The position numbers and the translations under genes are program-made. The notes under the pieces were generated by a model. It saw only the letters and a program-made list of their open reading frames with translations, was not told the DNA's origin and searched no databases. From Arabidopsis thaliana (taxonomy: Eukaryota; Streptophyta; Magnoliopsida; Brassicales; Brassicaceae): 64,000 nt of DNA. Positions 32,836-44,926 of the stretch are shown in pieces. Positions within the stretch are counted from its first letter, which is position 1; each line of letters starts with the position of its first letter. Location: positions 23,917,971-23,981,970 of the forward strand of contig NC_003070.9 in assembly GCF_000001735.4 (NCBI RefSeq), written 5' to 3'.

Positions 32836-33247
32836 ATGGATGGGAAGAGTAATAATCATCATGATCTTTTTGCGAATGAGAACGAAGAGAAAGAGGTATT
32901 CTTGAGTCTTGAACCCTAATTTTGTTGGAAAGAATGATGTGCGATGTGGTGCGATACTTTCTCTCTCAAGTAAGACCATTGATCGAGGGAGATTTTCGCA
33001 AATCCCAGCGTCACCTTCACTTGGTGAAAGGGGAAAAATCGAAGATCCTCGTAAAATTGATGCTCAGAAATTAGATTCTCCACAAGCAAATTGGTGTAGT
33101 CATTGTAGAAAAAACGTTATCATGACCGAAGGCGAAAACACATATGATAAACCATTTAGTTCTGATTGTTCTGATTTAAACTCAAACATAGTTCTGATTG
33201 TTTATCGTGAAACGAAAAAACATAGGATAAAACAATGGTCAAAATAG
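32836..33247 (+). pseudogene. Possible relic of an unidentified plant gene (Cys-pair containing)
   Basis: From ATG 32836 the frame reads MDGKSNNHHDLFANENEEKE... and stops after FLSLEP. The continuation is in another frame and includes SPSLGERGKIEDPRK and NWCSHCRKNVIMTEGEN, then ends at 33247. The frame change and the lack of clean splice sites suggest decay. The CSHC pair with a later DCSD is reminiscent of a small zinc ribbon, but I do not recognise the family. Confidence 0.35.
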
Positions 33248-33727
33248 TGCCGACTATTCATACTAACATGGTTCATTTCTTGTATTGTGGGGACTCCTTA
33301 TGTCAAAACAATGTTACGAGGTTCTTCTTGATGACACTATTGAATCCAAGAATTATGAAAAGCTTCTTGATCTTTCAATATCACGTGCTCAGAGACAAAT
33401 ATTGTAAGATATGATTAGATGCGGATAACTATTATCATAGACAAGTGGAAAGATTATGATTCACATGTATATATTATAGATCATGAATTTGATCATCAAG
33501 ATATAGATTTTTCAAAAGTAATTTGGTGTGTTTTAGAAAGAATGATCACATAAAGCGCACTTATAATGGTCCAACAACTTGATATGCTAACTGATAAGGA
33601 TAATGGGTGAATGAATTGGTAAATACGATCTGCCAAAACAACAACAACAAAAACCAAAAATGTCAAAAACAGAAAGACTTACTTTATTATATATGTAACC
33701 TGAGTGAGTTGATGAAAAATTCTGATC

Positions 33728-34060
33728 CTAGAACGTAAGGAGAGTATACAGGTAGTTTCTGTATCTCGCTATGGCATGATTCACCCAAAATAGGCTGAAA
33801 CAGGTCGCTAACAATTCATCCCTTATCACTTGAGGTGATGCTTCACCAGCTTCTTGTTCAAAGAGAGACTTCCACAGGTTAGAAATGTTAAAGACTCGAT
33901 GGTCTCCCTCACAAAACCATTAATTAGCCTTTGTAACATCCTCTGCAGACCTCAGTTTATCCTCTAGCTTCATCAGCACTTGCTTGTACTTTGCAATAAG
34001 CCAACGATAATAGTCGATCATCAAAATAAGAGCTATCATTTCTTCTGAGAACTAAAACAT
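33728..34060 (-). pseudogene. Coding-like segment with one in-frame stop, unidentified
   Basis: The minus strand reads SEEMIALILMIDYYRWLIAK ... LEDKLRSAEDVTKAN, a stop at 33920-33922, then WFCEGDHRVFNISNLWKSLF ... LFWVNHAIARYRNYLYTLL up to TAG at 33728-33730. The composition over about 110 codons looks protein-like and helical, so a decayed gene fragment is likely. Family not recognised. Confidence 0.35.
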
Positions 34061-34195
34061 GATATCTATTAAGACAAACTGTCGGCCCATTTGTCGGCCC
34101 ATTCACAACAGAGATTTTGAATTTTCTCTTTGAAACCCTCAAGTGTGTTTTTCTTAGGCTTGGTCGATCTTTAGCCGTCTTCAACATCAAAATCA

Positions 34196-34570
34196 ATGGA
34201 GGAAGAAGAAGCGAGACAAGTGGTGATCGACAATGATCTGAAGAAGAAGATCAAGGAAACGGTGAAGAAGATCCTGAAACGGTCGAGTTTACTTGAGATT
34301 ACAGAGATTAAGGCCCGAGAAGAAGCTTCATCTGAGTTGAATCTCGATCTTTCGCGAGATCCGTACAAAATCATCGTCAGAGAAGCCGTCGATAGTTTCA
34401 TCGAGAAGGCGATTATGACAATCGATACTGAGATGGGAAAGCTTCATACTCAGATTGTAGAAGATGTTGATGGAGAAGTAACCGAGAATGCCACGAAGAC
34501 GACTACGAAGAAGAAAAAGAAGAAGAAGGCAAAGAAGAAGGTGGAAGAAGAAGAGTCATCACCTGCTTAG
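34196..34570 (+). CDS. DEK C-terminal domain protein (chromatin-associated type)
   Basis: Single-exon 124-residue protein. Residues about 14-72 (DLKKKIKETVKKILKRSSLL, DLSRDPYKIIVREAVDSFI) match the DEK_C fold, a small helical DNA/chromatin-binding module. The C-terminus is a lysine block (KKKKKKKAKKK), a likely nuclear localisation signal, followed by an acidic tail. It lacks the SAP box of full-length DEK, so it is a DEK_C-only protein. Likely At1g64490. Confidence 0.85.
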   Translation: MEEEEARQVVIDNDLKKKIKETVKKILKRSSLLEITEIKAREEASSELNLDLSRDPYKIIVREAVDSFIEKAIMTIDTEMGKLHTQIVEDVDGEVTENATKTTTKKKKKKKAKKKVEEEESSPA

Positions 34571-35299
34571 GTAAATTTTATCATCTCAGATAAATTTCAT
34601 CTTTGCTCAGGTTTTTGTGTAATTTCAACGATGAATGATGTCTTTAGTTGAAATTAGTGTTTTAGCCATTGATACTACACTTCAAGTCAAAGTGTATCAG
34701 ACTCTGTAACATGCTCCATCAATAGTTATATGTTTTGTTACTTAAAAAATTGATGATTGTCTAATTCATTAGGACATTTAATTTGCCAAAGAAAAACTTG
34801 GTTTTGGTGAAATTGTGATACTCAAAAGATTCAAGTATATCAAAATGAAACCTCTTTTTCCAATGCTATATATTCTCTTTGTGTTATGAAATGCATTATT
34901 TTTGTATCGACCCTTCAAATGATAATGACATTTGCATATCTTTCTTCGGTAGAGTTTGACATATTTGCATTTAGGAGAGACGACAATTAGAAGATTGAAT
35001 TGTCAAGAATATGATTGACTCACCACGTAGATTACACTGAAGCCACAAGCACACTTTGTGGTGGTCGTCATTCTAATTCTTATTATGATCGTTTCACAAA
35101 TATTCATGGACTCGAATAAATCCACAATTGTATACTAAGCATTATTCTAGGAAGGATACAAATTGATGCAAAAAATATTTAGATAAGAGAATGCTCTTAG
35201 ACCACACAAAATGCTACCCATCATTTTCTTGTTTTCTTCATATAGTAAACACAAAAACATATACAAAGAAAACTGAACAAAATTTGAAGAGTTATTAAA
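34571..35299. other. Intergenic between DEK_C gene and THRUMIN1
   Basis: 3' flank and promoter DNA. Nothing beyond AT-rich sequence is recognisable. Confidence 0.5.
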
Positions 35300-36406
35300 A
35301 TGGGGTGTACATCTTCCAAGCAAGCAAAAGCTAACGTCGTCGCCGACGTTTACAAACCACCGCCGTCTAGTTTCGCGGTGTTTGATGTCAACGCCATCCA
35401 AGAGCCATGGCTAAAATTTGAACATGAAGATGATGAGAAACCGCCACGCTCCACCGTCTTCGACCGTCTCGACGAGGATGATGATGATGATGATGATGAT
35501 GGTGATGACGCTCCTAAAACATGGGAAGAAGTCAGCAAATCTCTAGAAACTAAACTTAAACCTGCCGCCGTTAAACCGCCGGAAGTAGACTCTGTTAAAC
35601 CTCCGGCGACTCCTCCACGGCGGCTTCCGCGGAAGAGCGCATCGTTCCACACACTGGACGAGCTTGAAGTGAGGGCCAAAAGAAGCATCGCCGCGCAAAT
35701 CCCGACGACAATGGTTAAGCTTAAGAGAACCGAGTCGATGTCCAAGCTAAGACCCGAGTCAGATGATCGAACCGAGTCCACTCAGTCGTCCTACTCGGGG
35801 CCTCGGTCAGTGAAGGAGAACATATTCGTCAAGAGAGACAGAGAACGGAGGGAGAAAGAAGGGAACAAGAAGCCGGTGATGAACTGGGACCCACTTAGGG
35901 AGTTCCCGGAGAAGTGTCCGCCGGGAGGAGGGGAAGGTTTGATTGTCTACACGACGTCGTTGCAAGGAGTGCGTCGCACGTACGAGGATTGTATGCGTGT
36001 GAGGGCCATCATGGAGCAGCAAGGAGTTGTGGTGGACGAGAGGGACGTGTCTTTAGACGCCGGAGTCTTGAGCGAGCTTAAGGAGCTTCTCCAAGACGAA
36101 GCATCAGTGGCGCCGCCGCGAGTGTTTGTGAAAGGGAGGTACTTGGGAGGAGCAGCGGAAGTGACAGCGATGAATGAGAACGGGAAGTTAGGGAGGGTGT
36201 TGCGGTGGGCACGTGTGGAGAGAGTAGGGGAGGAAGGGAGGCTCACGTGTGAAGGGTGCGGAGGAGCGAGGTGGTTGCCTTGTTTCGAGTGCGGCGGAAG
36301 CTGTAAGGTGGCGGCGGTTGGGGCGGCCAAAGGTGAAAGGTGGGAGAGGTGTGTCAAGTGTAATGAGAATGGATTGATTCGTTGTCCCGTGTGTTTTGTT
36401 AATTAA
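35300..36406 (+). CDS. THRUMIN1: THRUMIN1: membrane-anchored glutaredoxin-like actin-bundling protein
   Basis: Single-exon 368-residue protein. MGCTSSKQ gives a dual acylation site (Gly2 myristoyl, Cys3 palmitoyl). The first 200 residues are low complexity with an acidic run (EDDDDDDDDGDD). A glutaredoxin-like domain (about residues 212-310: GLIVYTTSLQGVRRTYEDC, PPRVFVKGRYLGGAAEV) lacks the CxxC redox pair: the expected site reads TSLQGVRRT, so redox catalysis is unlikely. Four CxxC pairs follow (CEGCGG, CFECGG, CVKCNE, CPVC), a zinc-binding module. THRUMIN1 is described as a light-regulated actin-bundling protein at the plasma membrane needed for chloroplast movement; the assignment by gene order is from memory (At1g64500). 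Confidence 0.88.
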   Translation: MGCTSSKQAKANVVADVYKPPPSSFAVFDVNAIQEPWLKFEHEDDEKPPRSTVFDRLDEDDDDDDDDGDDAPKTWEEVSKSLETKLKPAAVKPPEVDSVKPPATPPRRLPRKSASFHTLDELEVRAKRSIAAQIPTTMVKLKRTESMSKLRPESDDRTESTQSSYSGPRSVKENIFVKRDRERREKEGNKKPVMNWDPLREFPEKCPPGGGEGLIVYTTSLQGVRRTYEDCMRVRAIMEQQGVVVDERDVSLDAGVLSELKELLQDEASVAPPRVFVKGRYLGGAAEVTAMNENGKLGRVLRWARVERVGEEGRLTCEGCGGARWLPCFECGGSCKVAAVGAAKGERWERCVKCNENGLIRCPVCFVN

Positions 36407-37022
36407 GAACATTATTAGTTTACACAAGCAAATAGAGGTGTGTCAAATATACTTTGTCCCGTTTGTTTTGTTATATGTATGTGACACGTTTGATTTTGTG
36501 GAATTGAAAATGATTTGAAACTATGCTAGGATTTTCATAAAATGTTAAAGCATGAACGTGAACCATTATAATGCTAAGCTTGCAAGGTCTCTCACTCGTA
36601 TATGTTGATGGTTTTGATCAATTACGTAAAGGAGTTCAACAATCTCACTAATTTAAGTTTGGATCGTCAGAAGGTAAAAGCTGGCAAACAAAGTCACTTC
36701 TGCCTGAATACTTTACAAATTTGTTCTTTGTTGCTATTTTGTTTGATTGTTATGCATCCGTTGAGGATTTTGTGCTATGAAACAGAGTAATATGAATTCC
36801 ATCATTATAGTAACTATGGCAAGTTAGTGTTAGTTAAAATCTTTTAATGAAAATGCATACAAGTATGCTTCTCAAACTTAGCTTTAAGAGTTTCTCACAG
36901 TTACATAAGAAAGCAGAGCAATGCACAAAAAAAGATACAAAAAAGATAGATTTACTTTTGTTCTTACAAAGAAACAAAAAAAGAATCTGACATTTTTCTC
37001 ACATACACAATGTTCATGGTCT
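36407..37022. other. Intergenic between convergent THRUMIN1 and plastid S6 genes
   Basis: 3' flanks only; the 36602-36790 frame has no recognisable content. Confidence 0.5.
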
Positions 37023-38235
37023 TCAGTTGTACTTCCTCTTCTTTATCTTGAAGGAAGATGATCGGATAATGTCATCGTCGGCAGTGAGAACGGTCTCGAG
37101 TGGAACTATTGATTCGGGTTTGGTGAAGTAAGTGAAGAGAAGGTAGATTCCATCCAAGTAAGTGTTGGTTTCTCCAGCTTTGTTCTTCTTTCTTATGCTG
37201 TAAGCCAACGGAATCACTCCTCTGTTAAACACTTCCACATACATTCCACCTCCTGCCACAAGCAACTGCCACACACACCAAAAAGAAATCCCAGCAACAT
37301 AATGAATCTTTCAGAGTCTGCACCAACTAAAAACTTCCACTACTCCGAACATAAATTTCAGAATTCCTCATTAGATTAAACATGTGATATAGCGTAAAAG
37401 AACCCACGCGTAAACCACAAATGATAACTGTGTATTAGCTCGTTTCGAGCATCAAAGGACATTTCAAGAATTGAGTTAAAATGTTATGGTAAAACATGAC
37501 TAAAAAACTAAGAAGTGCACTAAGGGCTCCTATCTTGTTTCAAATGGTTGAGACTTAAAGAATTCACAGCCCACAGAAGGATGAGATTTGCTCTTAGAAA
37601 GTTAAACTCTTTACTTCAATTTTAACAAGGAGTCGTCACAAACATTCAATTGATAGCTGCAAGTTACACAACTCTACATTGAAACCATTTTCTCTTGCTT
37701 TGTCATTAACGTGTAAGAACAGACACAAGATACAACTTTTAGTGATCTCTTACTCAACTTCTAATTGAATCCTAAAATCTCTTTCTCTCTCAAATAATCA
37801 AATTTCCCTCTGACATGAAACAGAAAACAGGTAAAGTTGGAGACTTTTACTTACCTCTTCGTATTTCTGGGTAAGACCAAGCCGTTCATCTTCAGACATG
37901 TCTGGTCTCAAAACCGCCATTGTTTCGTACTGCCTGAGCCCAGGTGGGCACTGAGGTTCCGGTTTGTCTTCAAGGGCAGTTGAGACTCCCGACCCGGAAG
38001 GAGAAGTCGGGTCATCATCCGACCCGAATCCACCTTCAAAGAAAGTTCCAGAGAAGTCAAGAGCCTGAGATTTCACCACAAATTGAGAGCCATCTCTCTT
38101 CTGTATCGAGGCACACATAGGTTTCGACTTGGAAATGAATGGCCTGAGAGAGTGGGAGAATGATAGCAGCGGCTGCGAAGATACATTAGGCAGAGGGCAA
38201 ATTGTGGAATTTGATACACACAGCGAAGACGCCAT
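37023..38235 (-). CDS. Plastid ribosomal protein bS6c
   Basis: 30S subunit protein bS6 of the chloroplast ribosome, nuclear encoded. Two exons (37855-38235 and 37023-37265) give 207 residues. The N-terminus MASSLCVSNSTICPLPNVSS is a Ser-rich plastid transit peptide. The mature part has the S6 start YETMAVLRPDMSEDERLGLTQKYEE and the core strand GGGMYVEVFNRGVIPLAYSI with YLDGIYLLFTYFTKPESI. I chose ATG 38233-38235. An in-frame ATG 24 codons upstream (38305-38307) would add a non-transit-like extension and is less likely. Divergent from RPN12. Confidence 0.9.
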
Positions 38236-38488
38236 TGTTGTGAGATTGTGAAAGCAAAGAGGAGATGAGAGAGTAAAATTTGGATAAGAGATGATGATGG
38301 TACACATTAGTCAGAATTCTATTGTACACCATGGGCCTTTTTAGGTTATTGGGCCTGTTAAAGGCCCGTTTTGTAAAGACAATTATTTCTATCTGTATTA
38401 TTTGTCTTCGCGATCAAGCCAGTTCTCGGAGCAATCAAATCTATAAGAAAAGAATCGTCGCCGGTGAAGAGAAAAAACCATAGAAGCG
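38236..38488. promoter_or_regulatory. Bidirectional promoter with three GGGCC (site II-type) boxes
   Basis: The 253-bp interval between the start codons of bS6c (minus) and RPN12 (plus) contains TGGGCC at 38332-38337, TGGGCC at 38350-38355 and an inverted copy (AGGCCCG) around 38362-38368. TGGGCC/T 'site II' elements are bound by TCP factors and are typical of ribosomal, proteasomal and other growth-linked genes. Confidence 0.7.
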
Positions 38489-40150
38489 ATGGATCCGCAG
38501 CTAACTGAAGTTTCACAGCAGTTCGAGAGATTCAAGGCGGCGTTTGCGAGGAAGGATTACAATACCTGTAGCGATCTGTTGTCTCAGCTTAAGGTCTACA
38601 TCTCTCTCTCTTCTTTGAACCCTAATTTGTTTCAATTCACTTCTTTGCATATCTGCTTATTGAACCAACTTTGGGAAAATTGATGGGTTATGTCGCGAGA
38701 GTTTAAATCTATGAGAGCTTTGATTTATTGAAGTGAGAATTTTTAGCATATAAGTGTGTTAAGGATCTTTTAGAAGAGCTAAGTGCTATGAAATTTTTAA
38801 CTTTCTACTTTAAGGGATTGTTGGGATTGGTTTAGATTTACAATTTACTGGTGCGAGTCTCTGATGTCGCTGGGGTTTTGTTGTGTTCTTCAGGTTCTTC
38901 TTACCAAATTCACAAGTCTTCCTCCATTGTTCGAGAATTCACCTAATGCAGCCAAGGAATTGACTATTGCAAGTAAGTTTCTCTTTTTCATTATTGGTTT
39001 TACATGAGCTATTTGCTAGTAAGTTTAGAGTTTTGCTTTCAATTGCATGGAGTGTTTTGGATTTGTCTATTCTCATGAGTTATTTGTTAACTATACTTAA
39101 ATACCACTGAAGAGTGTCTGAGGGATTGTACTGCTTTAGTTTGTCTGTCTATCCCTATATGTATACATTAATCGTTGAATGCTGCATTGGTTTGGATTGA
39201 GTTATTGGTAATTTTTGTTCTTATTGATTATCCGTTTCTAAAACTTTGACAATTGGTGTATTCTAGGGGACATTTATGAGCATGCTGTTGTTCTAAGCGT
39301 CAAAACCGAGGATCAAGATGCTTTTGAGAGAGATTTCTTCCAGCTGAAACCTTACTATGTGGATGCCAGGTAAAGAAAGAACCAACTGTCTGAACATTAT
39401 CTTTTTCATTTTCTTTTGGTCTAACATATCTTCTTTTCCTCTGCACCAGGAACCGTATTCCTCAGTCTCCACAGGAGAATCTTATCCTGGGTCTTAACCT
39501 TCTGAGGCTGCTGGTACAAAATAGAATTGCTGAATTCCACACCGAGCTTGAATTACTTTCATCAGCTACACTAGAGGATCCTTGCATCAAGCATGCAGTA
39601 GAGCTTGAGCAATCCTTCATGGAGGGTGCCTATAACCGTGTGTTGAGTGCTAGACAGACCGCGCCTGATGCAACTTACGTCTATTTCATGGATCTCTTGG
39701 CAAAGACCATAAGGTAGCATCAATGAGTCTGTCCTTCTCTGAATTAGTTCAGTCTTATGTCTTCTCGCGTGTTATCTCACCTTTTTATTGTTATGACTGA
39801 ATTCACAGAGATGAAATAGCTGGATGCAGCGAGAAAGCTTATGATTATGTCTCTATCAGCGATGCCCGGCAGATGTTGTTGTTCTCTTCTGATCAAGAAC
39901 TCTTAACCTATGTCACAGATGTAAGAGAAAAAACATTTTGTGCAAAGTTTAGAATCTTTTTTAGTTTCATGAACCATTGACGCGATTTAGGTTTTATCAA
40001 ATCTTATAGGAGCATCCTGAGTGGGAAGTGAAGGAAGGGTTTGTTGTCTTCCAGAAAGCCAAAGAAACTGCACCGTGCAAAGAGATTCCGTCTCTGCAAC
40101 TCATCAACCAGACTCTAAGCTACGCCAGAGAGCTGGAGCGTATCGTGTAA
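38489..40150 (+). CDS. RPN12A: 26S proteasome lid subunit RPN12a
   Basis: Non-ATPase lid component of the 19S regulatory particle (PCI/CSN8-type helical repeat fold), cytosol and nucleus. Six exons: 38489-38593, 38894-38972, 39267-39369, 39450-39713, 39809-39920 and 40010-40150. They total 804 nt and 267 residues, the expected length. It starts MDPQLTEVSQQFERFKAAF. Conserved pieces include DFFQLKPYYVDARNRIPQSP, ENLILGLNLLRLLVQNRIAEF and SFMEGAYNRVLSAR. The C-terminus is SYARELERIV. No lesions. It shares its promoter with the plastid S6 gene. Confidence 0.94.
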
Positions 40151-41849
40151 GATTCGACTTTTCTCACTGCTTGTCTCTTCTCTTCTGTTATGTTCCTGGA
40201 AATCTCTGGGTCAGAAAACTTTGTTATCATGTAATGACCGATATTGAGCGACTCAGTATTTTCTCCGGGTCAATGAGACTTTGTTGTGATATCAATCTGT
40301 TTTTCCATATCCTTTTACGTTATATTCTATTGTTTAGTGTTCACTCGTTTTCAATTGGAGACTCTGTCCTCCTCACTTTGATGCTTTGCTTGAACATGAT
40401 GTCCATAATTCTAGGGGTGTTCAAAACTAGGTATAGTTTGGAATTCAGAGTTACCGTGGTCCGGGATACTCAATTTCGGTTTGGTTTGCGGTGGAATGTT
40501 TTAGTTCAGTTTGGTTATTTGAATTTGGGTTTGGTTTAGTTGTGGATGAAAAGGACAGATTTGGAGAGCCTCTAACGTAGTGTAGCCGGGGCCTTCCTTC
40601 CTTTGATGAACAACCTAGTCCAAATATGGAAGAAGGAAGGAAGGATTGTCATTACAGAACAAGGGACACACAATTGTCAATTGCCAAACACTCATCAACT
40701 TGAAACAAGTGGGGATTTACGTTGCAAGCATTTCTTCTCCTTGGGGTTAAAATATTGATTAACAGCTAAATAACAAATTAGGGAAGTTATTATAACATTA
40801 AAAGAAAGAATAATCACGATTAGATGTCCCCACTAGGAAAACAAGTTACTGTTAATAAAAATTTTATGTATTGCAAAAGGGCTTAAGTAAGGATCCACTT
40901 TGGGTAAGTAGTTGAAAATGGCTGAGTAAGAATAATCACGATTAGATGTCCTCGCTTTTTTATTCATCTCCCAAAGCGAGATTCGTTTTTTTCATTGTCG
41001 TCAATTATTGCATTGTTTATCATAATTATTTGCTAAGAACATCATTATTATTGAATAAATTATAGTAGTCGTTGTTATTCTACTCACCCACAACACGCAC
41101 TTAGTGCCTAATTACGTCTTAATTTAATATTTTTTAAAGCTTTTAGGCGCATAAAATATGCTATGACAACTTTGTTCATGGTGGTGGACGTGTAAGAAAC
41201 GTCTAAAGATCTACTCTATATAACATAATCAATTCGTTTTTTGAAATGTGATAAAAACAAACCTTTACCATATATTCGCCTCTGGCAGAAACAATGCATT
41301 TGGAATAAAATAGAATCGTATCACAGCATTTAAAAACGATTATTCAAATAGTCTAATAGTATTTATTCACACCTTTATGTTTTATGTATATCGAATTTTG
41401 TCAAAGCCAATATTCTAGAGATGGTCAATCAATATCAATACAGTTTTTTTTTTTGGCCAATGTTCTAATATTCAAGTTTGTTAGTATTAATAGAAAAACA
41501 AAATTTCGATGCCTTTTGTCTCATAAAAATATTAAAGAAAATAATACAAAGAATAAAGAATTTGCATGAAATGGGAGATATTCTAGTGGTTGGGGTAAAA
41601 TGGTACAGCGTGGAATCAAATGTCTTCAACAAAATCAAATTATTTTATCTCAAAAAGATTTAAATCCCAATTTAAATAATATTACAACTTGTCTTCTCCT
41701 CTTATTTCTTCTCTCTCTCTTTCTGTTGAAGAAGCTGAATCAGAAGAGTTTTTTTTTGCTTCAAAAGGAGCTCCGGCGAAACTTCCGGAGATATTAACAC
41801 TTACTCTGACGAGTTTTTGTCTCGTCTTACGTCTTTGCTGCTGCTGTTG
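40151..41849. other. RPN12 3' flank and NLP6 promoter/leader
   Basis: No gene. Contains an exact 24-bp direct repeat (40806-40829 and 40928-40951). A CT-rich leader (41690-41830) lies just before the NLP6 start. Confidence 0.5.
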
Positions 41850-44800
41850 ATGGAACTTGACGACTTGGATCTCAGCGGTTCTTGGCCGTTAGATCAGATC
41901 ACTTTTGCTTCAAATTTCAAGTCTCCTGTCATTTTCTCTTCCTCCGAACAACCTTTCTCTCCTCTCTGGTCCTTCTCCGAAACTTCTGGAGATGTCGGCG
42001 GCGAGCTTTACTCCGCCGCAGTAGCTCCCACTCGCTTCACCGATTATTCCGTCTTACTCGCTAGTAAGTCTTCATGCAAAGTTTAGATTCTAGAATCCAA
42101 TTCAGATAATGTAGTGAATATGCTTCAATCTCTGGATAGTAATATTCTCCTTCATTGGAATCTTATTGGAACTTCACGGATTAGTAGAATTTAGATCTGG
42201 AATTTATAGAATCAAATGAAATGCAGGTTCTGAATCTGAAACCACGACCAAGGAGAATAATCAGGTTCCTTCTCCGTCATGGGGTATAATGCCTTTGGAG
42301 AATCCAGATAGTTACTGTGCCATCAAAGCCAAGATGACTCAAGCGCTTAGATACTTCAAGGAATCTACTGGACAACAACATGTTCTTGCTCAGGTTTGGG
42401 CGCCTGTCAAAAACCGTGGTCGATATGTTCTTACAACTTCAGGACAGCCATTTGTTCTTGGTCCCAATAGTAATGGCCTTAATCAATACAGGATGGTTTC
42501 ATTGACGTATATGTTTTCCCTTGATGGTGAACGGGACGGAGAGCTCGGGCTTCCTGGTCGCGTTTTCAGGAAAAAGTTACCTGAGTGGACTCCTAATGTG
42601 CAGTATTACTCCAGCAAAGAGTTTTCAAGGCTTGGTCACGCCTTGCACTATAATGTTCAGGGAACTTTGGCTTTGCCTGTTTTTGAACCATCCAGGCAAC
42701 TCTGTGTAGGAGTTGTCGAGCTTATTATGACTTCTCCGAAGATTAACTATGCTCCTGAGGTTGAAAAAGTTTGTAAAGCGCTTGAGGTTTGCCCTTGTTT
42801 TCTCCTTCTTTTTTTAGGGTTCTTTATCAGTTTCCTTTGATCTTCCCGTGACATTGTTGTTTTCTCTTGTGTTGCAGGCCGTGAATCTGAAAACTTCGGA
42901 AATATTGAACCACGAGACTACTCAGGTTATCTGCGAGTCCAATGTCAAAAATCTCGAGTATTCTTTCAGAAACTTTCAAGAACTGTCTTGAGTTCATTTA
43001 GTGCTGTTCCTTCTCGTTTTGACTCCATTTCTTTTTGACTTCTCCTATACCAGATCTGCAACGAGGGTCGCCAAAATGCGTTAGCTGAGATTTTGGAGAT
43101 ACTGACAGTGGTGTGCGAGACCTACAAACTGCCTTTAGCCCAGACATGGGTCCCTTGCAGGCATCGCAGTGTTCTAGCCTTTGGAGGTGGTTTTAAGAAA
43201 AGCTGTTCGAGCTTCGATGGAAGCTGTATGGGGAAAGTCTGTATGTCTACTAGTGATTTAGCGGTTTATGTTGTTGATGCTCATGTTTGGGGTTTCCGAG
43301 ACGCCTGTGCTGAACACCATCTGCAGAAGGGACAAGGTGTTGCTGGGAGGGCGTTTCAGTCTGGAAATCTATGCTTCTGTAGAGATGTTACTCGGTTCTG
43401 CAAAACCGACTACCCATTAGTACACTATGCACGGATGTTCAAGTTGACGAGCTGTTTCGCGGTCTGCTTAAAGAGCACATATACAGGGGATGATGAGTAC
43501 GTTCTTGAATTCTTTCTTCCTCCAGCCATCACAGACAAGAGTGAGCAAGATTGTCTATTGGGTTCTCTGCTTCAGACAATGAAGCAGCACTATTCGAGTC
43601 TCAAGGTTGTCTCTGAAACTGAACTCTGTGAAAACAACATGTCTCTTGAAGTCGTGGAAGCTTCGGAGGACGGAATGGTTTACTCGAAACTTGAACCAAT
43701 CAGGATACATCATCCAGCACAAATCTCTAAGGATTACCTTGAGCTCAACGCACCCGAACAGAAGGTGAGCTTAAACTCTGACTTTATGGAGAATAATGAA
43801 GTTGATGATGGGGTTGAGAGGTTCCAAACGCTTGATCCTATACCAGAGGCCAAAACAGTGAAAAAATCAGAAAGGAAGCGTGGGAAAACAGAGAAAACGA
43901 TCAGTCTAGAAGTGCTTCAACAATATTTTGCTGGTAGTCTAAAAGATGCAGCAAAGAGCCTCGGAGGTATGTTCTTAACTCTGTGTACTAATTGTAATTG
44001 TTGATAACAAACTCTAAAAATTTTGTGCTACTTTTTTCCAGTTTGCCCAACAACAATGAAACGCATTTGCCGACAACACGGGATCTCACGGTGGCCATCT
44101 CGAAAAATCAACAAGGTGAACCGATCTCTCACACGACTTAAACATGTTATAGACTCGGTTCAAGGTGCTGATGGATCACTCAACTTGACGTCCCTCTCTC
44201 CTCGCCCTTGGCCTCACCAAATCCCTCCAATCGATATCCAATTAGCAAAGAACTGCCCTCCAACTTCTACATCTCCCCTAAGTAATCTCCAAGATGTCAA
44301 AATCGAAAACAGAGATGCAGAAGACAGTGCAGGTTCATCAACATCGCGTGCTTCTTGCAAAGGTAAAGTAAAGCCTTTTATCATCATCATCATTTCTGCA
44401 TATTGCCAAATCTCAATATCCATCACCATTGATCTCATCTGTCTCGTGTTTCACAGTGAATCCTATTTGCGAGACGCGTTTTCGGCTTCCTACACACAAC
44501 CAAGAACCATCCAGACAAGTGGCCTTGGACGATTCGGATAGTAGCTCTAAAAACATGACAAATTTTTGGGCACACTTAACCTGCCAAGATACAGCTTCTC
44601 CAACAATTCTCCAACATAAGCTCGTGAGTATAAAGGCAACGTACAGAGAAGACATCATCAGGTTCAAGATCTCACCAGAGTCGGTAAGCATTACGGAACT
44701 TAAGCAGCAAGTGGCCAAAAGGCTGAAGCTCGAAACGGCAGCCTTTGAGCTCAAGTATCTAGACGACGATAGAGAATGGGTCTCCGTCTCATGCGATGCT

Positions 44801-44926
44801 GACCTCAGCGAATGCCTCGACACGTCTGCAGCAAAAGCGAACACACTGAGGCTCTCAGTACATGACGTGACTTTTAACTTTGGGAGCTCATGCGAAAGCT
44901 CAGAGGAAACTATGATGTGCTTGTGA
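41850..44926 (+). CDS. NLP6: NIN-like protein NLP6 (RWP-RK/PB1 nitrate-response transcription factor)
   Basis: Nuclear transcription factor that binds nitrate-responsive elements. Six exons: 41850-42063, 42227-42786, 42878-42925, 43054-43966, 44042-44362 and 44457-44926. They total 2526 nt (841 residues). It starts [16 protein letters not shown]. The N-terminal GAF-like region holds [20 protein letters not shown] and the [14 protein letters not shown] segment, with a second half from [14 protein letters not shown]. The RWP-RK DNA-binding domain spans exons 4-5 ([20 protein letters not shown] then [20 protein letters not shown]). The C-terminal PB1 domain shows the acidic OPCA-type motif [19 protein letters not shown] and the basic lysine in [11 protein letters not shown]. 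The NLP6 call (versus NLP7) rests on memory and gene order. Confidence 0.93.

Noticed and set aside
35350-35781. Serine-rich 143-codon ORF antisense to THRUMIN1
   Set aside because: Shadow of the GAT-repeat acidic region; no domain and no promoter evidence.
40580-40660. CCTTCCTTCC / GGAAGGAAGG inverted pair as a possible microRNA hairpin
   Set aside because: Arms of only about 10 bp around a 37-nt loop, which is too short for a plant miRNA precursor.
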